From Mariniflexile sp. TRM1-10 (GTDB taxonomy: Bacteria; Bacteroidota; Bacteroidia; Flavobacteriales; Flavobacteriaceae), in assembly GCF_003425985.1 (NCBI RefSeq), contig NZ_CP022985.1, forward strand, positions 3,394,001-3,458,000: 64,000 nucleotides of DNA, read 5' to 3'. Shown in pieces: positions 43,797 through 50,440 of the stretch; position 1 is the first letter of the stretch; every line of letters begins with the position of its first letter. Position numbers and translations under genes: made by a program. The notes below the pieces were generated by a model that searched no databases, was not told where the DNA came from, and saw only the letters and a program-made list of their open reading frames with translations.

Positions 43797-45080
43797 ATGA
43801 ATATATCAAGAACTAGTTTCCCCCGCATCGTAATTATAGGCGGTGGTTTTGCTGGTGTTTCGTTGGCAAAAGAGCTAGCAAAGCAAGAAGTACAAGTGGT
43901 TTTGCTTGATAAAAATAATTATCATACGTTTCAACCGCTTCTTTATCAAGTGTCTACAGGTGGTTTGGAACCCGATTCCATTGCATATCCTATCAGGAAA
44001 ATATTGAAGGATTTTCCTAATTTTCATTTCAGATTGGCAAATGTTGAAGAAATAAACACCCTTGAAAATAAAGTGATAACAGATATTGGGGCACTTAAAT
44101 TCGACTATTTGGTTGTAGCATCAGGGTCTGAAACAAACTATTTTGGAAATTCTGAAATTGAAAAGAACAGTATGGCAATGAAAACCATACCACAATCGCT
44201 CAATTTGAGAAGCTTAATATTAGAAAATTTTGAAGAAGCCCTATTGACTTCCGATTTAAACGAACGGAATGCTTTAATGAATTTTGTAATAGTAGGTGGC
44301 GGACCAACAGGTGTAGAGTTAGCTGGTGCTTTAGCGGAAATTAAAAAAGGCATCTTGCCTAAAGATTATCCTGATTTGGATACACGTTTGGCGCAAATTC
44401 ATATCGTTCAATCCAGCGATTGTATTTTAAAAGGTATGAGTGATAAGGCATCTCAAAAAGCTGAAGATTTTTTAGAAAAACTCGGGGTTAACATATGGAA
44501 AAATGTAAGAGTAACCAATTATGATGGTAAAACAGTAACAACCAATACCGATTTAACGTTTGAAACCGCCACCTTGGTTTGGGCAGCAGGCGTAAAAGGC
44601 GCTGCTATAAAAGGGTTAGATGCAGGTGATTTTGTGACTATAGGTGAACGACTTTTAGTGAATGAATTTAGCCAAGTAAAAGGGTTTAATCATATTTTTG
44701 CAGTTGGCGATATTGCTTATATGGTTACTAATGAATGCCCTAGTGGGTTGCCCATGATGGCACAACCAGCTATTCAACAAGGAAAACAATTGGGTGAAAA
44801 CATGGTTAGGCTCATTGAAAAAAAGCCAATGATTCCTTTTGTTTATAAAGACAAAGGAGCGATGGCAACCATTGGGCGGAATAAAGCGGTGGTCGATTTA
44901 CCTAAATTTAAATTCCAAGGGGTTTTTGCTTGGTATGTTTGGATGTTTGTCCACCTTTTTTTCTTAATAGGTTTTAGAAACCGCATGGTGGTTTTTATAA
45001 ATTGGGTGTATAATTATATCAGGTTTGATAGAGAAGCTAGATTGATTATAAGGCCTTATAAAAGGCATTTAAAAAAATAG
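43797..45080 (+). CDS. Type II NADH:quinone oxidoreductase (NDH-2)
   Basis: The 427-residue FAD-dependent membrane-associated enzyme passes electrons from NADH to quinone without pumping protons. Signatures: FAD site RIVIIGGGFAGVSLAKEL, NYHTFQPLLYQVSTGGLEPDSIAYPIR, NADH site FVIVGGGPTGVELAGALAEI, LVWAAGVKG, HIFAVGDIAYM, AQPAIQQGKQLGENM, and a C-terminal hydrophobic stretch (FAWYVWMFVHLFFLIGFRNRMVVFINWVYNY, about 375-405) that would tie it to the membrane. Its own promoter and lone position suggest constitutive expression. Confidence 0.93.
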   Translation: MNISRTSFPRIVIIGGGFAGVSLAKELAKQEVQVVLLDKNNYHTFQPLLYQVSTGGLEPDSIAYPIRKILKDFPNFHFRLANVEEINTLENKVITDIGALKFDYLVVASGSETNYFGNSEIEKNSMAMKTIPQSLNLRSLILENFEEALLTSDLNERNALMNFVIVGGGPTGVELAGALAEIKKGILPKDYPDLDTRLAQIHIVQSSDCILKGMSDKASQKAEDFLEKLGVNIWKNVRVTNYDGKTVTTNTDLTFETATLVWAAGVKGAAIKGLDAGDFVTIGERLLVNEFSQVKGFNHIFAVGDIAYMVTNECPSGLPMMAQPAIQQGKQLGENMVRLIEKKPMIPFVYKDKGAMATIGRNKAVVDLPKFKFQGVFAWYVWMFVHLFFLIGFRNRMVVFINWVYNYIRFDREARLIIRPYKRHLKK

Positions 45081-45435
45081 TCTTTTTTTAGTACATGACA
45101 AAAAAACAAACATATTCAGATGTGAGTCTGAGCCTTTCTTAAGCTACGCTTTTATCTTCAAATAAAAGATATTTTCATTTTCGATAATACTACCAATGGC
45201 GTTTTTAAAATGGGGACTTCGACAGGCTCAGTCTGACAAACGACAAGCCAGTCTGACAAACTAAACGTTATTTTATATGGCTTTTTTTTAGAATAAAAAT
45301 GATATCTCAATGTGACACCCTTCAATTTTTGTCAGGTATTAATTCTTTCAGCTTAAATCATCCGTAAAATGACGTTTGCCTTTTTCTTTACTGAATTTAT
45401 CTTCATTATATTTTGAAGAATGCCCTTTTGGTATA
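45081..45435. other. Intergenic region with dispersed repeat fragments
   Basis: It holds a CTTCGACAGGCTCAGTCTGACA unit at about 45218-45240, repeated in part (CCAGTCTGACAAACTAAAC) at once after it, a fragment of a class of repeats also seen near 7076 and 53611. On the minus strand a short open stretch would read as IPKGHSSKYNEDKFSKEK before a stop; too short to call. No gene is supported. Confidence 0.5.
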
Positions 45436-45488
45436 GAAGTGATTTAAACTTTTTGTTTGCAGGTAAAAGAAAAAGTTTGAATCACTTC
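45436..45488. mobile_element. Minimal MITE-like element, family C copy 2 (53 bp)
   Basis: It consists of two 19-base arms, GAAGTGATTTAAACTTTTT and its complement with one mismatch, around a 15-base centre, flanked by perfect 3-bp duplications ATA (45433-45435 and 45489-45491). The terminus matches the left end of the element at 3170. Its right end lies inside the DinB-like gene and supplies the last Lys codon and TGA stop. As a near-perfect palindrome it can also form a transcript-ending hairpin. Confidence 0.75.
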
Positions 45489-45958
45489 ATAGATAAAGAT
45501 TGCCAATGTTCATCTTTTAAAAGTTTTCCTAAAAATACGATTTGTCCAATGTGGTAGGGGTAATGGGCCAATTGCCTATTAATAGCTTCTATAACAGTAT
45601 GTCCTTCGTTTCTAATGTAAATAATGCGCTCCAGATCTTCATTTTTTAAAGATTTTAAAACATTAAACAAGCAAAACCAACCACTTTCCCACGAAGCTAT
45701 CATATCCTCTTTTGAAGTATATGTGTCTTCAAATTCCGAGTCGCGGTTACGCCAGTTTTTTTCGCCATCTTCGGTTAAAAAATTGGTCCAGCGGCTTAAC
45801 ATATTGCCAACAATATGTTTTGTAATAACCGAAATGGAGTTAGAAGCTTCATTACTTTGCCATTGCATTTCTTCAAAAGTCAATTGGCTAAAAGTTTTGT
45901 CACCCAGATTTTTATAGTATTCAAATTGCTTGATAACACTGACTAAATAGCTTTCCAT
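45482..45958 (-). CDS. DinB/DUF1572-family protein
   Basis: The 158-residue four-helix-bundle protein of the DinB superfamily has the three metal-binding His positions: HIVGNMLSRW near residue 48, and HYPYHIGQIVFLGKLL near 131-135. DinB proteins are metal-dependent enzymes often using low-molecular-weight thiols; the substrate is unknown. Complete at the N-terminus. The C-terminus, ending SLSMK, is set by the end of a family C mobile element, so a few original residues may have been lost. Confidence 0.85.
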   Translation of the reverse strand: MESYLVSVIKQFEYYKNLGDKTFSQLTFEEMQWQSNEASNSISVITKHIVGNMLSRWTNFLTEDGEKNWRNRDSEFEDTYTSKEDMIASWESGWFCLFNVLKSLKNEDLERIIYIRNEGHTVIEAINRQLAHYPYHIGQIVFLGKLLKDEHWQSLSMK

Positions 45959-45994
45959 ATTCTAAAATTTAATCTAAATAATTTCCCAAAGGCT

Positions 45995-46016
45995 CTGCGA
46001 GGATAGTCTGTTGCAA
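45995..46016. repeat. Short dispersed repeat, copy 2
   Basis: Starts CTGCGAGGATAGTCTGTT; it matches 29218-29239 except for two bases. Lies between the DinB-like gene and msrB. Confidence 0.5.
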
Positions 46017-46078
46017 GAAATTTTATTGTCAAATTTAAAATTCCAAATCCTAATGACCAAGCCTTGTCAACAAACAAT

Positions 46079-46552
46079 TTAGTGTTCAGGAATAAATTTA
46101 AGTGCCGCACCATTTATACAGTGTCTTTTTCCAGTAGTATGTCGTGGGCCATCATTAAAAACATGTCCTAAATGCCCGCCACAGGTAGCGCAGTGTTCTT
46201 CATTACGCGAATAGCCTAAATTAGTATCGGTGCCAAAAGCAACGTTTCCTTTTATTTCCCTATCAAAACTAGGCCAACCCGTACCAGAGTCAAATTTATG
46301 TTCACTTTTAAATAAAGGTGTGTTACATCCCGCACAAACATAAATGCCTTTTTTGTAGTTCTTATTTAATGGACTTGAAAACGCGGGCTCGGTACCTGCT
46401 TTACGTAAAACATAATATGCCATTTCAGATAATTCAGTTTTCCATTCGGCATCGGTTTTAGATACTTTAAAAGTATTCTTGTTTTCTTTTTGGGCATTGC
46501 CATTACAATTAAATAACACGAATGCGGTGCAGAAAATGATCAGTTTTTTCAT
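46079..46552 (-). CDS. msrB: Peptide-methionine (R)-S-oxide reductase MsrB
   Basis: The 157-residue enzyme repairs the R-epimer of methionine sulfoxide. A lipoprotein-like or Sec signal leads (MKKLIIFCTAFVLFNCNGNAQ, Cys16), so it is exported. Zinc Cys pairs: CAGC at 73-76 and CATC at 121-124. Catalytic Cys145 in KRHCINGAALKF, and the HKFDSGTGWPSF and GHVFNDGP segments are all intact. MsrA is not adjacent. The periplasmic or membrane-tethered location would protect envelope proteins from oxidants. Confidence 0.94.
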   Translation of the reverse strand: MKKLIIFCTAFVLFNCNGNAQKENKNTFKVSKTDAEWKTELSEMAYYVLRKAGTEPAFSSPLNKNYKKGIYVCAGCNTPLFKSEHKFDSGTGWPSFDREIKGNVAFGTDTNLGYSRNEEHCATCGGHLGHVFNDGPRHTTGKRHCINGAALKFIPEH

Positions 46553-46693
46553 GTGTTTTTTAAAATTGGTCGAAATTAATAAGGAAACATAACAGCTCGG
46601 ATAAAATGCTAATCATAGAAAATAAAAATAAAATTGTGTAAAAAAATTAAGGTACAATTTTTGTATTTTTATCGAATAATTAAAAAAATTAAT

Positions 46694-47509
46694 ATGAAAC
46701 TGAAACATGCATTTATAATATTAGGAATAGTAGGATTAATTGTTTCGTGTGCAACGAATCCTTTTACAGGGAAAAAAACAATGGCGTTGGTGCCAAATTC
46801 CCAGTTATTTCCAACTGCTTTTGCTCAATATGACCAATTTTTATCTGAAAACAAAGTCATTAAAGGTACTCCGGAAGCAGCTATGGTGGCTCGGGTAGGG
46901 CAAAAAATTGCAGTTGCTGCTGAACGTTGGTTAAATGCAAACGGTTATACGGGTTATTTAAACGATTACAGATGGGAATATAATTTAGTAGATGATAAAG
47001 CAGTAAATGCTTGGTGTATGCCAGGAGGAAAAATAGTTGTTTATACAGGTATTTTACCCATTGCGAAAGGCGAAACGGGTTTAGCAGCAATTATTGGACA
47101 TGAAGTGGCTCATGCTTTGGCAAATCACGGGCAACAACGTATGAGTGCTGCTTATGTACAACAAGGTGTTGCCATCGCTGGAAACATAGCTATTAAAGAT
47201 GAGCAATCTAGAAACGCTTTTAATCAATATTATGGCGTAGGTTCCCAAGTAGGCGTGATGCTGCCTTTTAGTAGATCCCATGAAACCGAGGCTGATAAAA
47301 TAGGATTGTATATTATGGCCATAGCAGGTTATAATCCTGATGAAGCCGCAGAACTTTGGAAACGTATGAGTGCACAAAGTAACGGACAATCGCCACCAGA
47401 ATTATTAAGTACACACCCTTCAAACGATTCAAGAATTGCTAATCTTACTGCATTAGCACCAAAAGCGAAAGCAGAAGCAGCCAAATTTGGGGTGACTTCA
47501 TTTAGATAG
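46694..47509 (+). CDS. M48-family metallopeptidase lipoprotein
   Basis: The 271-residue zinc peptidase has a lipoprotein signal (MKLKHAFIILGIVGLIVSC, Cys19). The active-site helix is HEVAH at 136-140 and the third ligand Glu is in SRSHETEADKIGL near 207. This is the LoiP/YcaL-type M48 class, which acts on misfolded or assembling outer-membrane proteins. Start ATG 46694 is preferred because the upstream in-frame ATG at 46634 would put 20 residues before the signal. The stop codon TAG straddles the junction of an 18-bp tandem duplication (47491-47508 and 47509-47526). Confidence 0.9.
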   Translation: MKLKHAFIILGIVGLIVSCATNPFTGKKTMALVPNSQLFPTAFAQYDQFLSENKVIKGTPEAAMVARVGQKIAVAAERWLNANGYTGYLNDYRWEYNLVDDKAVNAWCMPGGKIVVYTGILPIAKGETGLAAIIGHEVAHALANHGQQRMSAAYVQQGVAIAGNIAIKDEQSRNAFNQYYGVGSQVGVMLPFSRSHETEADKIGLYIMAIAGYNPDEAAELWKRMSAQSNGQSPPELLSTHPSNDSRIANLTALAPKAKAEAAKFGVTSFR

Positions 47510-47526
47510 GTGACTTCATTTAGATA
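47491..47526 (+). repeat. 18-bp tandem duplication at the stop of the M48 gene
   Basis: The unit GGTGACTTCATTTAGATA occurs twice in a row without mismatch. The first copy encodes the end of the M48 protein (VTSFR) and the TAG stop spans the junction (47507-47509). The second copy is untranslated. Perfect identity indicates a recent slippage event. Confidence 0.85.
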
Positions 47527-47568
47527 ATAGTTTCTTAAGACGAAATTCAAAAATATTTACTTACTTTG

Positions 47569-47597
47569 AAGCTGCTCATAAAAGAGCAGCTTTTTAT
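47569..47597 (+). terminator. Hairpin between the M48 and MFS genes, abutting the MFS start
   Basis: AAGCTGCTC, ATAAAA, GAGCAGCTT is a 9-base perfect stem with a T-run (TTTTTATTT) that ends two bases before ATG 47600. It reads as an intrinsic terminator of the M48 gene but occupies the place of the ribosome binding site of the MFS gene, so it may control that gene. Confidence 0.7.
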
Positions 47598-47599
47598 TT

Positions 47600-48988
47600 A
47601 TGGCAGTATTAGAAAAGGGAAGCAAAAAACTTCTCAATGCTTGGGCGTTTTATGATTGGGCAAACTCGGTTTATACCTTAACCATTGCGTCATCCATATT
47701 CCCCATATTTTATTCCGCATTATTTTTAAGTGAAATAAAAAAGGTCCATGCTTTTGGAATGGAGTTTAAAAGTACCGCATTAATCACTTTCGTTACGGCG
47801 TTTACATTTTTGGTGGTAGCCATTACTTCTCCGATACTATCGGGTATCGCCGATTATGTAGGTAATAAAAAGAACTTTTTAAAATTCTTTTGTTACGTTG
47901 GAAGCGCAGGTTGTATTGGGTTATATTGGTTTGATATCACACCCGATAAAATTCATATCAGTTTGCTTTTTTACTTTATGGGATTAATTGGTTATTGGGG
48001 AAGTTTGGTGTTTTATAATTCCTATTTACCGGATATTGCCTTTCAAGAACAACAAGATAGAGTAAGTGCCAAAGGATTTTCGCTTGGATATATTGGCAGT
48101 GTTATTTTACTGATGGTTAATTTAGTAATGGTGCTCTATCCTCAAATTTTTGGATTTGATATTAGCATATCAGAGGCTATAAGAGAAAATGGGACAGAAG
48201 CTGAAATTATTGAAGCAACAGTGAGTGCAAAAAATGCAGCTTCTTTTGAAGCTATGAAAATCTCTTTTATTACAGTGGGTTTATGGTGGGCATTATTTAG
48301 CCAATATTCATTTTATTGGTTACCAAAAGGAACCTCTACGAGGCATAAAGTCACGAGAGATATTGTCTTTAATGGTTTAAAAGAGCTACGATTAGTCTGG
48401 AAAGAATTAAAACAAAATTTAAGATTGAAACGCTATTTATATGCTTTTTTTGTATTCAGTATGGCGGTTCAAACCATTATGTTAATTGCTGTTTATTTTG
48501 GAGAAGAAGAAATAGCTTGGGGAGGTGATGATGCAAAAAAAATAGGTTTAATAGGCAGTATCTTAATTATCCAGTTAGTCGCAGTAGTTGGAGCTGTTTT
48601 GACATCAAGAGCTTCAGCAAAATTTGGGAATATCAAGACTTTAATTGCTGTTAATTTTATTTGGATGTCTTTGTGTTTTTATGCCTATTTTATGGAAACA
48701 CCTTTACAGTTTTATATAGCAGCATCTTTGGTAGGTTTGGTCATGGGGGGAATTCAAGCTTTAGCAAGATCAACCTATTCCAAGTTTTTACCGGAAACAG
48801 ATGATACAACATCGTATTTTAGTTTTTATGATGTTGCCGAAAAAATAGGTATTGTAATAGGTATGATAATTTTTGCTTCCATAGACCAAATTACAGGGAG
48901 CATGCGAAATGGTATTCTGTTTTTGTTTTTGTTCTTTTTAGCAGGCATTATTTTATTGTTTAGAGTGCCGAAAACGTATGAAAACTAA
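47600..48988 (+). CDS. MFS permease, UMF1 type
   Basis: The 462-residue transporter has 12 hydrophobic segments. It starts MAVLEKGSKKLLNAWAFYDWANSVYTLTIASSIFPIFYSALF, the N-terminus typical of the Atg22/UMF1 family (AFYDWANSVY). Other conserved points are SPILSGIADYVGNKKNFL after TM2, FYNSYLPDIA and GGIQALARSTYSKFLPE near TM10. The UMF1 group is thought to export small solutes, perhaps amino acids, by analogy to yeast Atg22; the substrate is unknown. There is no visible Shine-Dalgarno and a hairpin occupies the leader. Confidence 0.88.
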   Translation: MAVLEKGSKKLLNAWAFYDWANSVYTLTIASSIFPIFYSALFLSEIKKVHAFGMEFKSTALITFVTAFTFLVVAITSPILSGIADYVGNKKNFLKFFCYVGSAGCIGLYWFDITPDKIHISLLFYFMGLIGYWGSLVFYNSYLPDIAFQEQQDRVSAKGFSLGYIGSVILLMVNLVMVLYPQIFGFDISISEAIRENGTEAEIIEATVSAKNAASFEAMKISFITVGLWWALFSQYSFYWLPKGTSTRHKVTRDIVFNGLKELRLVWKELKQNLRLKRYLYAFFVFSMAVQTIMLIAVYFGEEEIAWGGDDAKKIGLIGSILIIQLVAVVGAVLTSRASAKFGNIKTLIAVNFIWMSLCFYAYFMETPLQFYIAASLVGLVMGGIQALARSTYSKFLPETDDTTSYFSFYDVAEKIGIVIGMIIFASIDQITGSMRNGILFLFLFFLAGIILLFRVPKTYEN

Positions 48989-49027
48989 TGTAATCATTTA
49001 TATTTGCTCATAATTAATTTATATTCA

Positions 49028-50038
49028 ATGAAATTTTATAAAACTATTTTATCTATTACTGTTTTCTTATTTACAGCTTTAATCACATCATGTAATATTG
49101 AACCTTTTGAAGGAGATATACTAGATGACTCTAATTTATCCATTACATGTGATGAAGCAATTCAAAATACAGCAGATGCAATAACAAATTTATCTAAAGC
49201 GACAGAATCAAATTATGTTGAAAAGTGTAATGCTTATAAAAAAGCATTACAAGACCAAATTTTTGTTTGTGGAGATACTGATGAAACTATACAAATGGTA
49301 ATCAATTCTTTAGATTGTGGTGAAGATAATCAACAAAATGATTGTGAGTCAATTACGATTAATGTTAATAATGCAAAAATAGCGTTCGATACTGCTAATG
49401 ATTTAAATTACGCAGAACGATGTGTTGCTTATAAAACAGCCCTTCAGTCAAAAATTATTGCTTGTGGAGACACAGATGGAAATATTCAATCAATTATTAA
49501 TAATTTAGGGGATTGTTCAATAGAAGGTGTAGGAAGTACTGATGGCCATGCTTTTATGACGGCAAATATTAATGGTGTTCAGTTTAATGATCTGAAACCA
49601 AATAGTTACCTCCTTTTTCACGAAGCAATTGGTTTTAATGGTTTTTTTAGTCGTTCAGATGACGATTATATTGAATTGCAAGGGAATAACACTTATGCAA
49701 CCCCTACAACAATAGAAGTAAACACTAAAGAGATTAATATTTTTATTCCCAGCGCTTATTGGAAAGAAGGAACTTTTGTTTTATATACTAAATATGAAGA
49801 TGTCACAAATCCTGAAATATATTATTCATATTTAACTTTTGATATACCTAATAATATTTCAAAAGAAGATTTAACAGGTGAAATAATAATTAACAAATTT
49901 AGTCTAGTAGAAAGAGTTATTCAGGGAACGTTTGAATTTGAATATAAGCTTGTTGATGAAACTGATAATACTGAACAAGGTCCCTTTACGGTTACAGGAA
50001 CTTTTGATTATTCATTAGATGATGAGTATTTCGATTAA
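49028..50038 (+). CDS. Lipoprotein with two Cys-rich tandem repeats
   Basis: The 336-residue protein has a lipoprotein signal (MKFYKTILSITVFLFTALITSC, Cys22). Residues about 41-98 and 108-165 form two tandem repeats of roughly 58 residues with the shared pattern C...YxEKC/YAERC...YKxALQ.xI..CGDTD..IQ.xIN.L..C; each repeat has four Cys, which would form two disulfides. The remainder (about 170-336) is beta-rich with no family I recognise. Function unknown. The start is ATG 49028 rather than the in-frame ATG 49004, which leaves the signal at the N-terminus. Confidence 0.75.
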   Translation: MKFYKTILSITVFLFTALITSCNIEPFEGDILDDSNLSITCDEAIQNTADAITNLSKATESNYVEKCNAYKKALQDQIFVCGDTDETIQMVINSLDCGEDNQQNDCESITINVNNAKIAFDTANDLNYAERCVAYKTALQSKIIACGDTDGNIQSIINNLGDCSIEGVGSTDGHAFMTANINGVQFNDLKPNSYLLFHEAIGFNGFFSRSDDDYIELQGNNTYATPTTIEVNTKEINIFIPSAYWKEGTFVLYTKYEDVTNPEIYYSYLTFDIPNNISKEDLTGEIIINKFSLVERVIQGTFEFEYKLVDETDNTEQGPFTVTGTFDYSLDDEYFD

Positions 50039-50070
50039 TTAAAATTAAAAAATAGCTGTTTTTATCAATA

Positions 50071-50122
50071 AATAATCCCACAACTAAATAATCCCACAAC
50101 GTCATTTGTTGTGGGATTTTTG
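50071..50122 (+). terminator. Terminator with a duplicated upstream arm
   Basis: Two copies of AATAATCCCACAAC (50071-50084 and 50087-50100) precede GTTGTGGGATTTTT (50108-50121), so either copy can pair with the same 3' arm. The nearer copy makes the standard terminator stem. It lies after the repeat lipoprotein gene. Confidence 0.75.
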
Positions 50123-50219
50123 GTAGGAATTATTTTATAAAGCAGGAATTATTTTATAAAGTAAAAATAATCACTTCTAGGCTTGGTTTTCAACATAGAA
50201 GGCAGCCTCTTTTGTTTTA

Positions 50220-50436
50220 GAACTCATCTTGACTTTTTTCAATTGGCTGCAAAATGATCTTTTCGCCCCATATCTCACCTGTTTTTTTACTCCGTAGCGC
50301 TGCTATGAAGTGCTAAAAAGTCAAAATCTGGAACAGGGCGGAGCGTATAAAAATAACCCAGTGGGTTATTTTAGCGAACGAGCCAGCTTACGTAAAGAAC
50401 ATTTTTCGCTTCAATCAAAAAAGTCAAGATGAGTTC
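50220..50436 (+). mobile_element. MITE-like element, family B copy 1 (217 bp)
   Basis: Terminal inverted repeats of 20 bases, GAACTCATCTTGACTTTTTT, are perfect at both ends. Perfect 3-bp target duplications TTA lie at 50217-50219 and 50437-50439. The interior has CTCCGTAGCGCTGCTATGAAG, CGGAGCGTATAA, the palindromic hairpin AAAATAACCC/GGGTTATTTT (50350-50373) and GCGAACGAGCCAGCTTACG. The GGAGCGTAT-hairpin-GAGCCAGC core is shared with family A. It is non-coding and ends four bases from the metE stop codon. Confidence 0.88.
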
Positions 50437-50440
50437 TTAA

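Noticed and set aside
45350..45440. Minus-strand peptide IPKGHSSKYNEDKFSKEK followed by a stop
   Set aside because: It looks like a coding remnant, possibly of a small basic protein, but is under 35 codons and interrupted by the mini-element. Not enough to call a pseudogene.
47329..47550. A 73-codon minus-strand frame across the M48 gene end
   Set aside because: It is a shadow of the M48 gene; its repeated YLNEVT reflects the 18-bp tandem duplication.
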